A stretch of 64,000 nt of DNA, taken from positions 310,001-374,000 of the forward strand of contig CAVUYE010000001.1 of assembly GCA_963745665.1 (NCBI GenBank). The letters are read 5' to 3'. Below are positions 1 to 8,365 of this stretch, piece after piece. The position numbers and the translations under genes were made by a program. Numbering within the stretch: the stretch's first letter is position 1; each line of letters begins with the position of its first letter. Origin of the DNA: Bog-473 sp963745665. GTDB taxonomy: Bacteria; Actinomycetota; Acidimicrobiia; Acidimicrobiales; RAAP-2. The notes below the pieces were generated by a model. It was given only the letters and a program-made list of their open reading frames with translations. It did not search any database and was not told the origin of the DNA.

Positions 1-405
1 GCCGCGAGCCAGACGCACCGCGCTCATGGCCGCCTCGGTGCCCGAGGAGACGAGGCGCACCTGCTCGCAGCCGGGCACGCGGGCGCAGATCGCCTCGGCC
101 AGCAGCACCTCGCCCGGCGTCGGCGCGCCGAACGTCGTGCCCCGCGCCGCCGCCAAGGTCAGGGTCGCGGTCACGACCGGGTGCGCGTGCCCCAACAGCA
201 CCGCGCCGTAGGACTGGACCATGTCGACGTAGCGGTTGCCCTCGACGTCGACGACGAAGGCGCCGTCGCCCGACGCCACCGTGTACGGCGTCCCACCGAC
301 CGAGGCGAACGAGCGGACAGGCGAGTCCACCCCGCCCGGAATGACACGCCAGGCCCGGTCGAACCAGGCGGCGTTCGACGACGACGCCGGCGCCGGTTCA
401 GCCAC
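1..405 (-). CDS. hemL: Glutamate-1-semialdehyde 2,1-aminomutase (partial, N-terminal part)
   Basis: PLP enzyme that converts glutamate-1-semialdehyde to 5-aminolevulinate, second step of the C5 heme route. Only about 135 N-terminal residues are present; the gene runs off the left edge. Seen are the family motifs GGVDSPVRSF, VDVEGNRYVDMVQSYGA, GHAHP, TFGAPTPGE and VSSGTEAAMSAVRLARG. I chose the GTG at 405, whose start overlaps the hemB stop (398-400) by 8 bp, so the two genes look translationally coupled. It is the last visible gene of the minus-strand heme operon. The PLP lysine lies outside the window. Confidence 0.93.
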   Translation of the reverse strand, partial: MAEPAPASSSNAAWFDRAWRVIPGGVDSPVRSFASVGGTPYTVASGDGAFVVDVEGNRYVDMVQSYGAVLLGHAHPVVTATLTLAAARGTTFGAPTPGEVLLAEAICARVPGCEQVRLVSSGTEAAMSAVRLARG

Positions 406-1411
406 CGAGCGCCTCGGCCACCTCGGCCGCGAAGTAAGTCAGGATGAAATCGGCGCCGGCCCGCTTGAGCACCGTGAGCTGTTCGAGCGCCACTGCCGGC
501 CCGTCGATCCACCCCGCCGCCGCCGCGGCCTGCACCATCGCGAACTCGCCGCTCACGTGGTAGGCCGCCAGCGGCACGGAGACCTCCGCGCGCACGGTGG
601 CCAGCACGTCGAGGGACGTCATGGCCGGCTTGACCATGATCATGTCGGCTCCCTCGGCCAGGTCCTGCTGAATTTCGGCGAGCGCCTCGCGCCCGTTGCG
701 GGGATCCTGCTGGTAGGCGCGCCGGTCGCCCCCGCCGGCGATGGTGACGTCGACCGCGTCGCGGAAGGGGCCGTAGAGGGCGGAGGCGTACTTCGACGCG
801 TAGGCCAGGATGGCGATTCCCTCGTGGCCACCGCCGTCGAGCGCTTCCCGGATGGCGGCCACCTGGCCGTCCATCATGCCGCTGGGCGCCACCACGTCGG
901 CACCGGCCACGGCCTGGGCCAGCGCGATGCGCCGGTAGAGGTCGAGCGTCGGGTCGTTGAGGACCTCCCCGCCGGGACCGAGGACGCCGCAGTGCCCGTG
1001 ATCGGTGTACTCGTCGAGACAGAGGTCGGCCATGAGCACGAGCTCGTCGCCCACCGCGTCGCGCACGGCGCGCAGCGCCACCTGCACGACGCCGTTCGGA
1101 TCCCAGGCGCCGCTCCCCTCGGCGTCCTTGTGGGACGGCACGCCGAACAGGATCAGGCCGGGAACGCCGAGTGCGACCAGCCGCTTGGCCTCGACCACGA
1201 GCGAGTCGAGCGAATGCTGCACCGCACCGGGCATGGACGCGATCGGGACGGGCTCCGCCGCCCCTTCCCGCACGAAGAGCGGGGCGACCAGGTCGTCGGG
1301 ACCGAGGCGGGTCTCGGCGACCAGCCTCCGCAGCGCCGGTGTCCGGCGCAACCGGCGCAACCGGCGCACGGGGAACCCGCCCGGAATGGGCGCAGACGTC
1401 GCCTCGACCAT
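398..1411 (-). CDS. hemB: Porphobilinogen synthase (5-aminolevulinate dehydratase)
   Basis: Condenses two 5-aminolevulinate molecules to porphobilinogen in the cytosol. The 337 aa length is normal for the family. The Schiff-base lysine motif MVKPAM and the segment SKYASALYGPFRDA are present. The metal loop reads DLCLDEYTDHGHCGVL: compared with the usual three-cysteine zinc site (C-x-C-x7-C), the middle cysteine is aspartate, so the active-site metal may differ. It lies 9 bp downstream of the cobA-hemD fusion and overlaps hemL, as expected in one operon. Confidence 0.96.
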   Translation of the reverse strand: MVEATSAPIPGGFPVRRLRRLRRTPALRRLVAETRLGPDDLVAPLFVREGAAEPVPIASMPGAVQHSLDSLVVEAKRLVALGVPGLILFGVPSHKDAEGSGAWDPNGVVQVALRAVRDAVGDELVLMADLCLDEYTDHGHCGVLGPGGEVLNDPTLDLYRRIALAQAVAGADVVAPSGMMDGQVAAIREALDGGGHEGIAILAYASKYASALYGPFRDAVDVTIAGGGDRRAYQQDPRNGREALAEIQQDLAEGADMIMVKPAMTSLDVLATVRAEVSVPLAAYHVSGEFAMVQAAAAAGWIDGPAVALEQLTVLKRAGADFILTYFAAEVAEALGG

Positions 1412-1420
1412 CGGTCCAGC

Positions 1421-2935
1421 CTACGGGCCGTCGCCGCCCCCAGGGCCCAACTCCCCGATCAGCTCGGCGACGATGCCCTGCGCCGACGCGCCCCACGCCT
1501 CGTGCACACCCGGCAGACCGGCCTCCCGTGCCACCGCGGCCGTCATCGGCCCGATGCACACGATGTGCGGCGGTGGGGTCACCGGACGGCCGGCCGCCGT
1601 GCGCAGGGCCAGGAAGGCCTGCACGTTGGAGGTGGAGGTGAGCGTGAGCGCGTCGGCGGCGGCCACCCGTTCCAGCAGCGCCGGCTCCGGCGCGGCGCGC
1701 GCCACGGTGCGATAAGCCTCCACGCGCCGCACATCCCATCCCTTCTGGGCCAGCCCTTCGGGAATGGTGTCTGGAGCGAGGTCGGCGCACGGGAAGAGCA
1801 CGCGCCGCGCCGCGGCGCTCTCCGCGTCGGGGAACTCCTCGACGAGTCCGTACCCGCTGTGCTCGGCAGGCACCAGGTCGGGCTCCACACCGGTCATGCG
1901 CAACGCGTCCGCCGTTGCCGGCCCCACCGCTGCCACCGACACTCCGGCGAGGGCGCGGGCGTCACGCAGCGCGCCCATGAAGTGGTCCACCGCGTTGACC
2001 GAGGTCAGCACGACCCAGCTGTTGTCCGACACCGCCGCTGCCGCTGCCCGCAGCGCGGCTCCCCCGTCCGCCGCGTCGACCTGCCGGGTCAGGGGCACCT
2101 CGAGTGCCACGGCCCCCGCCCGCTCCAGCGCGTCCACCAAACCGCGGGCGCGTCCGACTGCGCGCGTCACCACCACCGTGCGCCCGGCCAGCGGGCCTTC
2201 GGATGCGGGCGCCGCCTCGTCCAGGCCGAGGGCCGCCACGGGCCCGACGACGATGACCGCCGGCGCGCCCAGCTCGACGTCGGCCAGGCCGGCCAGCGTC
2301 GTCCTCCGCACTTGCTGGGCCGCGGTCGTCCCACTGGCGATGACGGCGACGGGCGTGTCGGGCGCCCGGCCCCCCTGCACCAGCGCGGCGGCGATGGCGG
2401 CCCGGTTCGTCATGCCCATGAGGATCACGAGTGTCCCGCCGACGCGGGCCATCGCCTCCCAGTCGTGCTCGCTGGTCCCGTCCGAGGCGCCCACCCGGCC
2501 GGTCACGACCGTCACCGAGGCGGCCACCCCGCGTTGCGTCACCGGGATGCCGGCGGCGGCGGGGACGCCGAACGCCGACGTCACTCCTGGGACCACCTCC
2601 CAGGCGACCCCGGCCTGCGCCAGGGCCGCCGCCTCCTCCCCCCCGCGGCCGAAGAGGAAGGGGTCGCCGCCTTTGAGGCGGACCACCACGGCCGACGCCC
2701 GCCCGTGCTCGACCAACAGGCGTGCGATCTCCTCCTGGCGGTCGGGTCCCCCCGCCGGTGGCGCGGGATCCTTGCCCACGTCGATCACCAGCGCGGAGGA
2801 CGGCACCAGGTCGAGGAGGGCGGGGCTGACCAGGCGGTCGTGCAGGACGACATCGGCCCGCCGCAGCAGCGCCGCGCCCCGGCGGGTCAGGAGACCCGGG
2901 TCACCCGGGCCGGCGCCCACCAGGTAGACGGTCAC
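1421..2935 (-). CDS. Fused uroporphyrinogen-III C-methyltransferase / uroporphyrinogen-III synthase
   Basis: A 504 aa fusion. Residues about 1-240 are the SAM-dependent methyltransferase (CobA/SUMT) that starts siroheme and cobalamin synthesis: VGAGPGDPGLLT, VVRLKGGDPFLFGRGGEE and the GVTSAFGVPAAAGIPVT loop. Residues about 255-500 are HemD, which closes the tetrapyrrole ring: TVVVTRAVG, VVLTSVNAVDHF, and LTSTSNVQAFLAL near the C terminus. The frame is open further upstream, but the GTG at 2935 gives a start that overlaps the hemC stop by 4 bp and begins directly at the MTVYLVGAGPG domain. The fusion order is common in actinobacteria. Confidence 0.93.
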   Translation of the reverse strand: MTVYLVGAGPGDPGLLTRRGAALLRRADVVLHDRLVSPALLDLVPSSALVIDVGKDPAPPAGGPDRQEEIARLLVEHGRASAVVVRLKGGDPFLFGRGGEEAAALAQAGVAWEVVPGVTSAFGVPAAAGIPVTQRGVAASVTVVTGRVGASDGTSEHDWEAMARVGGTLVILMGMTNRAAIAAALVQGGRAPDTPVAVIASGTTAAQQVRRTTLAGLADVELGAPAVIVVGPVAALGLDEAAPASEGPLAGRTVVVTRAVGRARGLVDALERAGAVALEVPLTRQVDAADGGAALRAAAAAVSDNSWVVLTSVNAVDHFMGALRDARALAGVSVAAVGPATADALRMTGVEPDLVPAEHSGYGLVEEFPDAESAAARRVLFPCADLAPDTIPEGLAQKGWDVRRVEAYRTVARAAPEPALLERVAAADALTLTSTSNVQAFLALRTAAGRPVTPPPHIVCIGPMTAAVAREAGLPGVHEAWGASAQGIVAELIGELGPGGGDGP

Positions 2936-3900
2936 GGCGCGGCGTCCTGCAGCCCGCCGAAGCTGCCGGGGGCGCCGAAGCCGTCGAAGCCGTCGATGGA
3001 GGCACCGCCGCCCTCCAGCAGGGCGCGCGCCACCGCGGCGCCGACCGCTTCGGGGTCGTCGCCCTGTCGGGTCAGACGGATCACGACGTGCCCGTCCGCA
3101 CTGGCCAGGAGTCCCGACACGCGGAGCGCACCGTGCGGGCCGCCCTCGCCGCCCTCGTCCGCCTCGGCGAAGGCACCGACCGGTACCGTGCAGCTCCCGC
3201 CCAGGGCCGCCAGCACGGCGCGCTCGGCGCGCAGGGCCCGGTGGCTCGGCTCGTGGTCGACGGCGGCGAGCAGTTCCCTCGTGAGCGCGTCGTCGGCGCG
3301 GCACTGGACCGCCATGCAGCCCTGTCCGGCCTGCGGCAGCACGTCGACCGGGTCGAGGACGTCGCTCACCTTGTCGAGCCAGCCCAGGCGCTCCATGGCG
3401 GCGACGGCGATGACGACGGCCGAGACCTCCCCCTCCTCGGCCACGGCGACCCGGCGGGCCATGTTGCCGCGCAGGTCCCTGAACACGAGATCGGGGCGCA
3501 GTGCGGCCAGCTGGGACCGCCGCCGGGCCGAACCGGTGGCCACCAGGCCGCCGGCGGGCAGGCCGGCCAGAGTGGCGCCGACGAGGCCGTCACGCGGGTC
3601 GGCGCGCCGGGGCACGGCGCCCAGCACCAGCTGCGCGGGCATGACCGAGGTCATGTCCTTGGCCGAGTGCACCGCGGCATGAGCCCGCCCCTCGGCCACG
3701 GCCGCCTCCACCTCGGTGACGAAGACGCCCTGGCCCCCGATGTGGTCGAGCGGGGACGTGGCGTCCCGGTCCCCCTGTGTGCGCACGACCAACGGCTCGA
3801 CGTCGATCCCGGGGTGGGCACGGCGCAGGAGCGCGGCGACCAACTCGGTCTGGCGCAATGCCAGCGGCGAGCCTCGGGTGGCGAGGCGGACGGTTGCCAT
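2932..3900 (-). CDS. hemC: Hydroxymethylbilane synthase (porphobilinogen deaminase)
   Basis: Polymerises four porphobilinogen units into hydroxymethylbilane. It has 322 aa, close to the family norm. ATRGSPLALRQTE near the N terminus, HSAKDMT, and the dipyrromethane-cofactor cysteine in GGSCTVPVGAFAE are all visible. The motif usually read GQGALxxECR is GQGCMAVQCR here. It sits between hemA (25 bp upstream) and the cobA-hemD fusion (4 bp overlap). Confidence 0.96.
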   Translation of the reverse strand: MATVRLATRGSPLALRQTELVAALLRRAHPGIDVEPLVVRTQGDRDATSPLDHIGGQGVFVTEVEAAVAEGRAHAAVHSAKDMTSVMPAQLVLGAVPRRADPRDGLVGATLAGLPAGGLVATGSARRRSQLAALRPDLVFRDLRGNMARRVAVAEEGEVSAVVIAVAAMERLGWLDKVSDVLDPVDVLPQAGQGCMAVQCRADDALTRELLAAVDHEPSHRALRAERAVLAALGGSCTVPVGAFAEADEGGEGGPHGALRVSGLLASADGHVVIRLTRQGDDPEAVGAAVARALLEGGGASIDGFDGFGAPGSFGGLQDAAP

Positions 3901-3924
3901 GGTCCGACTATCCCATGGCCGCGA

Positions 3925-5199
3925 CTACAGGTCGAAGAGGATGCGCAGCGCCTCGACGAGCCGTTCGCCGCGGGGTGTCCCGGCCGTCTCCTTCAAGAGC
4001 ATGGTCGGCTCGTGCAGCATCTTGGCCAGGGCGGCCCGCGTGGCGCCGTCCACGTGGTCCCACTCCTCCTCGCTGAGGTCCGCCAGCTGCGCCCGATGCC
4101 GCTCCAGCTCGGCGACGCGCAGCGTTTCCAGGCGGGACCGCAACGACGCGATGATCGGGGCGGCGCCGCGCTGGCGGCTGGCGCTGCGGTAGCGGTCGAC
4201 CTCGGCGGCAACGATGGCCCGGGCGGCCACGGACTCCTCCGCCCGGTCCCCCAGCGCCCGCGCCACCGAGACGCTCAGCGCGTCCATGTCCAGCAGCGTT
4301 ACGCCTTGGCGCGCCGCCACCTCCGGGTCGACGTTGCGCGGCACCCCGAGGTCGATGACCAGCAGCGGGCCGTCGACGCCGGCGAAGTCCGCCGCGCGCA
4401 GCACGTGGGACTCGGCGGCCACCGCGCTCAGGACGACATCGGAGTCGGCGAGCTCGCCGGCCACACGCTCGAGCGGTGCCGCCCGCATTTCGAACGGCCC
4501 GGTCGCCGTCTGGCGCACGAGATCCCGCGCCCGGGCGAGCGAACGGTTCGCCACCACGACCCGTTGCGGCGCGTCCTCCGGCGCAATGTCCGAGAGGGCG
4601 CGGCACACACCGAGACCCATGTCACCGGCACCGACCACGACGACGCGGGCGCCGCGCAGCCCCGCCTGGTCCTCGCCGCGGGCCACGGTCACCGCGGCGT
4701 AGGCGAACGAGGTGGTGCCCTTCGAAATACCGGTCTCGGTCCGCACCCGCTTCCCTGTCTGCAATGCATGGCGGAAGAGCGCTGACAGGACGGGGCCGCA
4801 GGAGCCCTCCTCCTGCGCCCGCTCGAAGGCGCGGCGCACCTGGCCGACGACCTCGGTCTCCCCGGTCACCACCGACTCGAGGCCCGAGGTGACCGAGAAC
4901 AGGTGGGCGGTCACGTCGTCGTCGAAGCGGACGACGGCGTGCGCCGACAGCTCCTCGACGGAGAGGTGCGACTGCTCGGACAGGACGTCGTAGATCTCCG
5001 CTACGGCGTCGTGGAAGCGGTCGACCACCGCGTAGACCTCGGTGCGCAGGCAGGTCGACAGCACGACGGCCTCCTGGACATTGCGCCGGTGGTTGAGCGC
5101 CCGCAGGCTCTTGTGCAGGTCGGCCTCTGGGACGGCGGCCGCCTCCAGCAGTGGGAGGGGGGTCTGCGTGTGCTGGAGCCCTATGACGACGACGGACAC
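3925..5199 (-). CDS. hemA: Glutamyl-tRNA reductase
   Basis: First committed step of the C5 heme pathway: NADPH reduction of glutamyl-tRNA to glutamate-1-semialdehyde. It has 424 aa. The nucleophilic cysteine lies in STCLRTEVYAVV, and the NADPH-binding loop is GAGDMGLGVCRAL. The C-terminal helical dimerisation domain follows from about residue 320. The GTG at 5199 is preferred over the longer frame because AGGAAGG lies just upstream and the family domain starts at once with SVVVIGLQHTQTPL. It lies directly downstream of rex, as in other actinobacteria. Confidence 0.95.
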   Translation of the reverse strand: MSVVVIGLQHTQTPLPLLEAAAVPEADLHKSLRALNHRRNVQEAVVLSTCLRTEVYAVVDRFHDAVAEIYDVLSEQSHLSVEELSAHAVVRFDDDVTAHLFSVTSGLESVVTGETEVVGQVRRAFERAQEEGSCGPVLSALFRHALQTGKRVRTETGISKGTTSFAYAAVTVARGEDQAGLRGARVVVVGAGDMGLGVCRALSDIAPEDAPQRVVVANRSLARARDLVRQTATGPFEMRAAPLERVAGELADSDVVLSAVAAESHVLRAADFAGVDGPLLVIDLGVPRNVDPEVAARQGVTLLDMDALSVSVARALGDRAEESVAARAIVAAEVDRYRSASRQRGAAPIIASLRSRLETLRVAELERHRAQLADLSEEEWDHVDGATRAALAKMLHEPTMLLKETAGTPRGERLVEALRILFDL

Positions 5200-5278
5200 T
5201 CGGTTCCTTCCTGGGTCGGACCGCAATTGTGCCGGTCCCCACCTCCAGAGTGCCAGTCGCCGGCGCCCGGTCCGGCCG

Positions 5279-6013
5279 TCAGGCGAATTCCGATCGTTGT
5301 GAGAGCCCGACGGTTCCCATCATGGGTGCGCGTGCCCCTTCCCGGCCGGGCTCCTCCCCGCGGGCCCGGTAGAACCCGAGAACCTGCAGCTCGATGGAGA
5401 GGTCCACGTAGCGGAGGTGCACCGTGGGCGGCACGGTCAGCACGCGCGGGGCGAAGTTGAGCAACGACGTCACCCCGGCCCGCACCAGCAGGTCCGCCAC
5501 CCCCTGGGCGGCCCAGCCCGGCGTCGTGATCACGCCGATGTCCGGGCGGTCGGCGGGGCGCAGGGTGGCGATCTCGTCCATGTGGCGCACCCGAATGCCC
5601 CGGATCTCCTCTCCCACCACTGCCGGGTCGACGTCGAAGAGCGACGTGACCTCGCAGCCCCGCGAGGCGAAGCCCGCCGAATTGGTCAGGGCCCGGCCCA
5701 AATTGCCGATGCCGACCACCGCCACCGCCCAGTTCTCGTCGACCCCGAGGGCGCGGTCGATCTGCGCGATGAGGAACTCGGGGTCATAGCCCGAACCCCG
5801 GGTGCCGAACGACCCCAGCAGGGAGAGGTCCTTGCGCACCTTCGCCGCGTTGACGCGGGCGAGGTGGGCCAGCTGTTCCGAGGACACCGTCTGCGTGCCA
5901 CCGCGCACCAGCTCGAGCAGGATCCGTTGGTAGATGGGCAGCCGGAGGACCGTGGCCTCGGGGATCCGCCGCTGGGGGGCGGCCTCGTCGGAACTCCGCC
6001 GCTCGTCGTTCAC
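5279..6013 (-). CDS. rex: Redox-sensing transcriptional repressor Rex
   Basis: NADH/NAD+-responsive repressor. An N-terminal winged helix (YQRILLELVRGG to KVRKDLSLLGSFG, about residues 25-70) is followed by a Rossmann domain with VVGIGNLGRAL and the PDIGVITTPGWAAQ segment. The GTG at 6013 gives 244 aa; a TTG at 6052 would add 13 residues, and neither has a strong ribosome site. Its place upstream of hemA suggests redox control of tetrapyrrole supply, known in Streptomyces. I found no convincing Rex operator upstream. Confidence 0.93.
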   Translation of the reverse strand: MNDERRSSDEAAPQRRIPEATVLRLPIYQRILLELVRGGTQTVSSEQLAHLARVNAAKVRKDLSLLGSFGTRGSGYDPEFLIAQIDRALGVDENWAVAVVGIGNLGRALTNSAGFASRGCEVTSLFDVDPAVVGEEIRGIRVRHMDEIATLRPADRPDIGVITTPGWAAQGVADLLVRAGVTSLLNFAPRVLTVPPTVHLRYVDLSIELQVLGFYRARGEEPGREGARAPMMGTVGLSQRSEFA

Positions 6014-6070
6014 TGCGTGGGATGGTACCGAGGCGACTCCCGGCGGCACCAAATCGCCGGCCGGGCGCCG

Positions 6071-6964
6071 TCACCAGGCGAGGATCAGGAGCTCCCCGGC
6101 GACGACGTTGAGCCAGCCGGCCGCCGACGCCTCGCCGGCCACCACCGCGAGATGCCCGTTGGCGTCGACCAGCAGCCCGAACTCCCCTTTCTGCAGCTGG
6201 CCGAAGGCGTCGACGCAGCGCAACTCGACGCCGTCGGGCACCAGCGAGTGGGGAAACCCGTCGGGATCGGCACGTCCCGACTCCATCCGGGCCGCCAGCT
6301 CGACGCAGCCGGTCATCGGGATCCCGGCGACGCGGGCGTCGGCCACCGTCGCCGCCAGTTGCAGGTTGCCGAACCGGTCCACCCAGGTGACCTCGGTCCG
6401 CAGGCAGACGCGCCCATCGCGCAGCCGGCCCTCCTCGACCACCCCGCCGATCAGGCGCACCAACGATGCCGGGTCGATGGGCTCTCCCAGGTCCCCGAGC
6501 GCGGCGCCGGCGCACAGGGCGGCCACGGCCGGCGCGAACAGGTCGCGCCCGTCGAACGTGGAGCCCCAGTCGGCCCGCGTCGGCGGTCGGGCCAGCTCCA
6601 CCACACGCGCCACCGGCGCCTCGGCCGCCGCCTCGGCCGCCGCCACGAGCAGCCCGTTGTCGGGCCCGACGAAGGCCAAGGACGCGCCCGAGTGCAGCCC
6701 GACCTGCAGGCCGATGGCCCGGCGCTCCGTCCCGACCCCGGGATCGACGACCGCGAGCACCACGCCGGGCCCGAGGTGCGGCACGGCGCGCACCAAGGTG
6801 TGACTGCCGGCCCGGACGTCGAAGGGCGGGATGTGATGCGTCAGATCGATGACGGTGGTGCCCGGCGCGCCGGCGGCGATGACCGCGTGCACGACACCGG
6901 CGAACTCGTCTTCGGTCCCGAAGTCCGAGAGGAAGAAGACGGTGCGCGGGGGCTCACTCGTCAC
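6071..6964 (-). CDS. S-adenosyl-L-methionine hydroxide adenosyltransferase family protein (DUF62)
   Basis: Hydrolyses SAM to adenosine and methionine in characterised relatives. It has 297 aa with the family signatures FLSDFGTEDEFAGVV, DLTHHIPPFDVRAG, VVDPGVGTERR and FVGPDNGLL in the N-terminal domain and a beta-rich C-terminal domain from about residue 190. It begins with GTG at 6964, 23 bp after proC ends, and ends 58 bp upstream of the chosen rex start. The link to the heme genes is probably only positional. Confidence 0.9.
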   Translation of the reverse strand: MTSEPPRTVFFLSDFGTEDEFAGVVHAVIAAGAPGTTVIDLTHHIPPFDVRAGSHTLVRAVPHLGPGVVLAVVDPGVGTERRAIGLQVGLHSGASLAFVGPDNGLLVAAAEAAAEAPVARVVELARPPTRADWGSTFDGRDLFAPAVAALCAGAALGDLGEPIDPASLVRLIGGVVEEGRLRDGRVCLRTEVTWVDRFGNLQLAATVADARVAGIPMTGCVELAARMESGRADPDGFPHSLVPDGVELRCVDAFGQLQKGEFGLLVDANGHLAVVAGEASAAGWLNVVAGELLILAW

Positions 6965-6986
6965 GGCTCCATCCTCGTCCCGATCC

Positions 6987-7811
6987 TCAGCGCTGCAGGT
7001 TGCGCGATCGCTCGGTGGCGGCCGCCACCGCCTCCATGAAGGCCGAGCGCACCGCGCGGGCCTCCAGGGTCCGGATGCCGGCGGCAGTCGTCCCCGCCGG
7101 CGAGGTCACCATGGCGCGCAGCGCCTCGGGATCGCGCCCCGTCTCCTGCAGCAGGGCGGCCGAGCCGCGCATGGTCTCGACCACGAGCGTGCGGCTGACC
7201 TCGCGCGTGAGCCCCATCTGCACGCCCGCCTCCATCAGTGCCTCGGCCACCAGGAAGAAGTAGGCGGGACCGGAGCCGGACAGTCCGGTCACCGCATCGA
7301 GTAGGCGCTCGGGCAAGCGCACGACCGTCCCGACGGCCGAGAGCACGTCCTCGGCCCAGCCCAGGTCCTGCGCCGTGGCGAAGGACCCGCCCGAGATGGC
7401 GGTCACGCCCGCGCCGACGAGGGCGGGCGTGTTGGGCATCGCCCGCACGACCGCGGGCTCACCGCCCAGCGCGGCCTCGAGCCGTAACGCGGGCACACCG
7501 GCCACAATGGAGAGGAGGCGTGTCACCCCGGTGGCACGGAGAGACCGGCAGGCCGCTTCCGCCACGTCGGGCTTCACCGCCAGGACGGCGCCGGCGACGC
7601 GCTCGCCGCCGTTGTCGTCGGGGTCGAGGAGACCGGGCTCCGGCGCCGCCACGATGCGCACGCCGGGGAACGCCTGGGTCAGCTCGTCCCGGCGCGCCGC
7701 CGCCGGCTCCACCACGGCCACGTCCGCCCTGTCGGCCCACCCGGATCGGAGCAGACCGCCCAGGAGGGCCTCCCCCATCTTTCCGCCTCCGACGATGAGC
7801 AGGCTGGACAC
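6987..7811 (-). CDS. proC: Pyrroline-5-carboxylate reductase
   Basis: Last step of proline synthesis, NAD(P)H reduction of pyrroline-5-carboxylate. It has 274 aa. The N-terminal Rossmann motif is LLIVGGGKMGEALLGGLL; the middle carries VLAVKPDV and VRAMPNTPALVGAG; the C-terminal family signature LSGSGPAYFFLVAEALMEAG is intact. GTG start at 7811. It belongs to the minus-strand run and precedes the SAM hydroxide adenosyltransferase by 22 bp. Confidence 0.95.
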   Translation of the reverse strand: MSSLLIVGGGKMGEALLGGLLRSGWADRADVAVVEPAAARRDELTQAFPGVRIVAAPEPGLLDPDDNGGERVAGAVLAVKPDVAEAACRSLRATGVTRLLSIVAGVPALRLEAALGGEPAVVRAMPNTPALVGAGVTAISGGSFATAQDLGWAEDVLSAVGTVVRLPERLLDAVTGLSGSGPAYFFLVAEALMEAGVQMGLTREVSRTLVVETMRGSAALLQETGRDPEALRAMVTSPAGTTAAGIRTLEARAVRSAFMEAVAAATERSRNLQR

Positions 7812-7844
7812 GGTCGCGACGTTACCGAGCGCGGGCCCCGGGTG

Positions 7845-8336
7845 TTAACGGCGCGGGCGGCGGCGGTAGGTCGAGGGGTGGGCCAGGGTCATCGCCGTCG
7901 GGTAGTGGTCGTCGGTGTAGACGACCGACGCCCCGGCGATGCGATCCAGCTCGTCGTCGTCGATCAAGCGAGCCGGCACCCGGCCCACCAGGTACACGGC
8001 GTCCTCGGGCCCGAGGGCGAACGCCATGCCGAACAGCTGCATGTTGCGCCGCAGCAGGTAGGCAAAGACCTCCTCCTTGTGCTCGTCCGGTACGGGCATG
8101 AACTGGGCCTCGTGCCACAGCGTGCGCTGCTTGAGCGTGAACCACACTGTGATGAAGTCCTTCTCCTCACCCTTGAAGCGGAGATACCACTGGAACGACG
8201 CGGTGCGGTCGGTCACCTCCTGGCGCTCGGCCGCCACCAACGGCCCGTCCGCCGCCAGCTCGCGCGCGGCCCAGGCGTCGATGCAGGCGACCGCCGCCGC
8301 CATCTCCTCGTCGTCGGGGAGGTCGACGATCGGCAT
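7845..8336 (-). CDS. YbjN-domain (type III secretion chaperone-like fold) protein
   Basis: 163 aa protein of the YbjN family, whose members have a chaperone-like fold and no settled biochemical role. The segment FQWYLRFKGEEKDFITVWFTLKQRTL and the downstream LLRRNMQLFGMAFALGPED resemble actinobacterial family members that often sit beside mshA. ATG start at 8336, 29 bp after the mshA stop. Its position suggests co-transcription with mshA; its function is unknown. Confidence 0.7.
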   Translation of the reverse strand: MPIVDLPDDEEMAAAVACIDAWAARELAADGPLVAAERQEVTDRTASFQWYLRFKGEEKDFITVWFTLKQRTLWHEAQFMPVPDEHKEEVFAYLLRRNMQLFGMAFALGPEDAVYLVGRVPARLIDDDELDRIAGASVVYTDDHYPTAMTLAHPSTYRRRPRR

Positions 8337-8365
8337 GGCGCGCAGGCGGAGCGGGCGCGGTGCGC

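Noticed and set aside
236..3682. 1148-aa plus-strand open frame across the heme genes
   Set aside because: Antisense shadow of hemB, cobA-hemD and hemC, which show clear family motifs; long antisense frames are common at this GC.
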